Source of the DNA: Bacillota bacterium
GTDB lineage: Bacteria; Bacillota; UBA4882; UBA8346
Reading direction: 5' to 3'
Assembly (NCBI GenBank): GCA_023436305.1
Contig: JAEZJQ010000066.1
Coordinates: 1 to 24,827 of the forward strand
DNA: 24,827 bases
This document shows, piece after piece, positions 24,309 through 24,827 of the stretch. Both the position numbers and the translations under genes were made by a program. How positions within the stretch are numbered: position 1 is the first letter of the stretch; each line of letters opens with the position of its first letter. Below the pieces are notes generated by a model. It did no database searches and had not been told where the DNA came from. It worked only from the letters and a program-made list of their open reading frames with translations.

Positions 24309-24422
24309 TCAAAGCTTAATTTTTACCTTATCACCGAAGAACATGAAAAGCTGGTCCAGGATTTGCCCCCAATCCTTGATGGGCATAGTCCTGGTATCCT
24401 TATTTGCTCTGGCATCTATGGC
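24309..24422 (-). pseudogene. IS256-family transposase C-terminal remnant
   Basis: Thirty-seven codons end in TRTMPIKDWGQILDQLFMFF followed by GDKVKIKL and a stop, which resembles the conserved C-terminus of IS256/mutator-type transposases (W-T-M-P-[IV]-[RK]-x-W, followed by a hydrophobic helix and F-x-x-[RK]). An in-frame stop precedes it and the rest of the transposase is missing, so this is a dead fragment. It marks a past insertion immediately left of the repeat array. Confidence 0.55.
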
Positions 24423-24510
24423 TTAAGCGTGTGGCTGGATTTATTACCAGCCGGAATTGCCTCGGAAATCAGAAAAGTAAGGGTTAAATCAAAATCAATC
24501 ATTTATATAT

Positions 24511-24827
24511 CATTATGATTAATTGCCATAATAGAATGACTCAAAGCCATTTCATTATGACTGATTGCCATAATGGAAAGACTCAAAGCCATTTCATTAT
24601 GACTGATTGCCATAATAGAATGACTCAAAGCCATATCATTATGATTGATTGCCATAATGGAAAGACTCAAGGCCATTTCATTATGACTGACAGCCATTAT
24701 AGAATGACTCAAAGCCATTCCATTATACAAATTGTCATTCCATAATGGCTCAATGCCATAATTTAATGGCCTACAGTCATTTCATTATACAAATTGTCGT
24801 TTGGCAATAATTTGATGTCATACTTTA
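24511..24827. repeat. 42-bp tandem repeat array (21-bp half units, 84-bp alternation), cut by window end
   Basis: Units begin at exactly 24511, 24553, 24595, 24637, 24679 and 24721, each starting CATTAT; a further, diverged CATTAT unit begins at 24783. Each unit consists of two related 21-bp halves sharing ATGACT-N4-GCCAT. Odd units carry ATAGAATGACTC and even ones ATGGAAAGACTC, giving an 84-bp higher-order alternation. There are no spacers, so it is not CRISPR. Reading frames on both strands are open only because the unit is a multiple of three and lacks stops, so coding is not supported. Confidence 0.92.

Noticed and set aside
24503..24745. Two overlapping 75-76-codon reading frames over the repeat array as repetitive proteins
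   Set aside because: Both strands are open only because the 42-bp unit is a multiple of three with no stops. On the minus strand the phase breaks between the units at 24721 and 24679 (a 20-nt half unit), and there is no ribosome site.
24511..24827. CRISPR array
   Set aside because: The repeats are directly adjacent with no unique spacers, and no cas gene is present.

Overview
The window looks like a chromosomal segment of a plant-polysaccharide-degrading member of the Bacillota (Firmicutes). The main clues are a T-box leader with an isoleucine (AUC) specifier upstream of ileS, strong purine-rich Shine-Dalgarno sites, GTG and TTG starts, U-tailed hairpin terminators, and a xylanase-type GH30 enzyme next to a sugar ABC importer. 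The importer's binding protein has a type I signal peptide with no lipobox cysteine. That is unusual for a monoderm and hints at an outer-membrane-bearing or otherwise atypical Bacillota lineage (inference, weak).

Layout: 160-2667 (+) is a hybrid histidine kinase with a receiver, a PAS-like region and a C-terminal LuxR-type helix-turn-helix. It is followed by a broken GH9 cellulase fragment (2715-3119, -) whose 5' end abuts a 117-bp MITE-like element. From 9630 down to 3431 (-) lies a carbohydrate-uptake operon: promoter, palindromic operator candidate, binding protein, intercistronic stem-loop, two permeases, a secreted GH30-CBM6-CBM22 xylanase, terminator. No ATPase is encoded, so a shared MsmK-type ATPase elsewhere is expected. 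An 800-bp stretch upstream holds a tiny SD-preceded ORF between two terminators. At 10178-11972 (-) is a NarL/DesK-type two-component pair, followed by an SDR oxidoreductase and ileS with its T-box leader.

The second half carries gpmA (+), a second copy of the MITE, a 277-bp nested inverted-repeat element, an attenuator-like terminator directly before an rlmA-type 23S rRNA methyltransferase (+), an aconitase-family hydratase (-), a gene fragment ending in -VPLVGG (-), an AraC/GyrI-like/DUF3788 regulator (+), an IS256-type transposase remnant (-), and a 42-bp tandem repeat array that runs to the end of the window.

Housekeeping genes (ileS, gpmA, the hydratase) are interspersed with accessory and decayed sequence. 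No complete transposase, rRNA, tRNA or CRISPR array was seen. The most unusual items are the terminal 42/84-bp repeat array of imperfect 21-bp dyads, the paired 117-bp MITEs, the palindromic element plus attenuator before rlmA, a terminator lying between the ileS promoter and its T-box, and in-frame 15-bp repeats within ileS.
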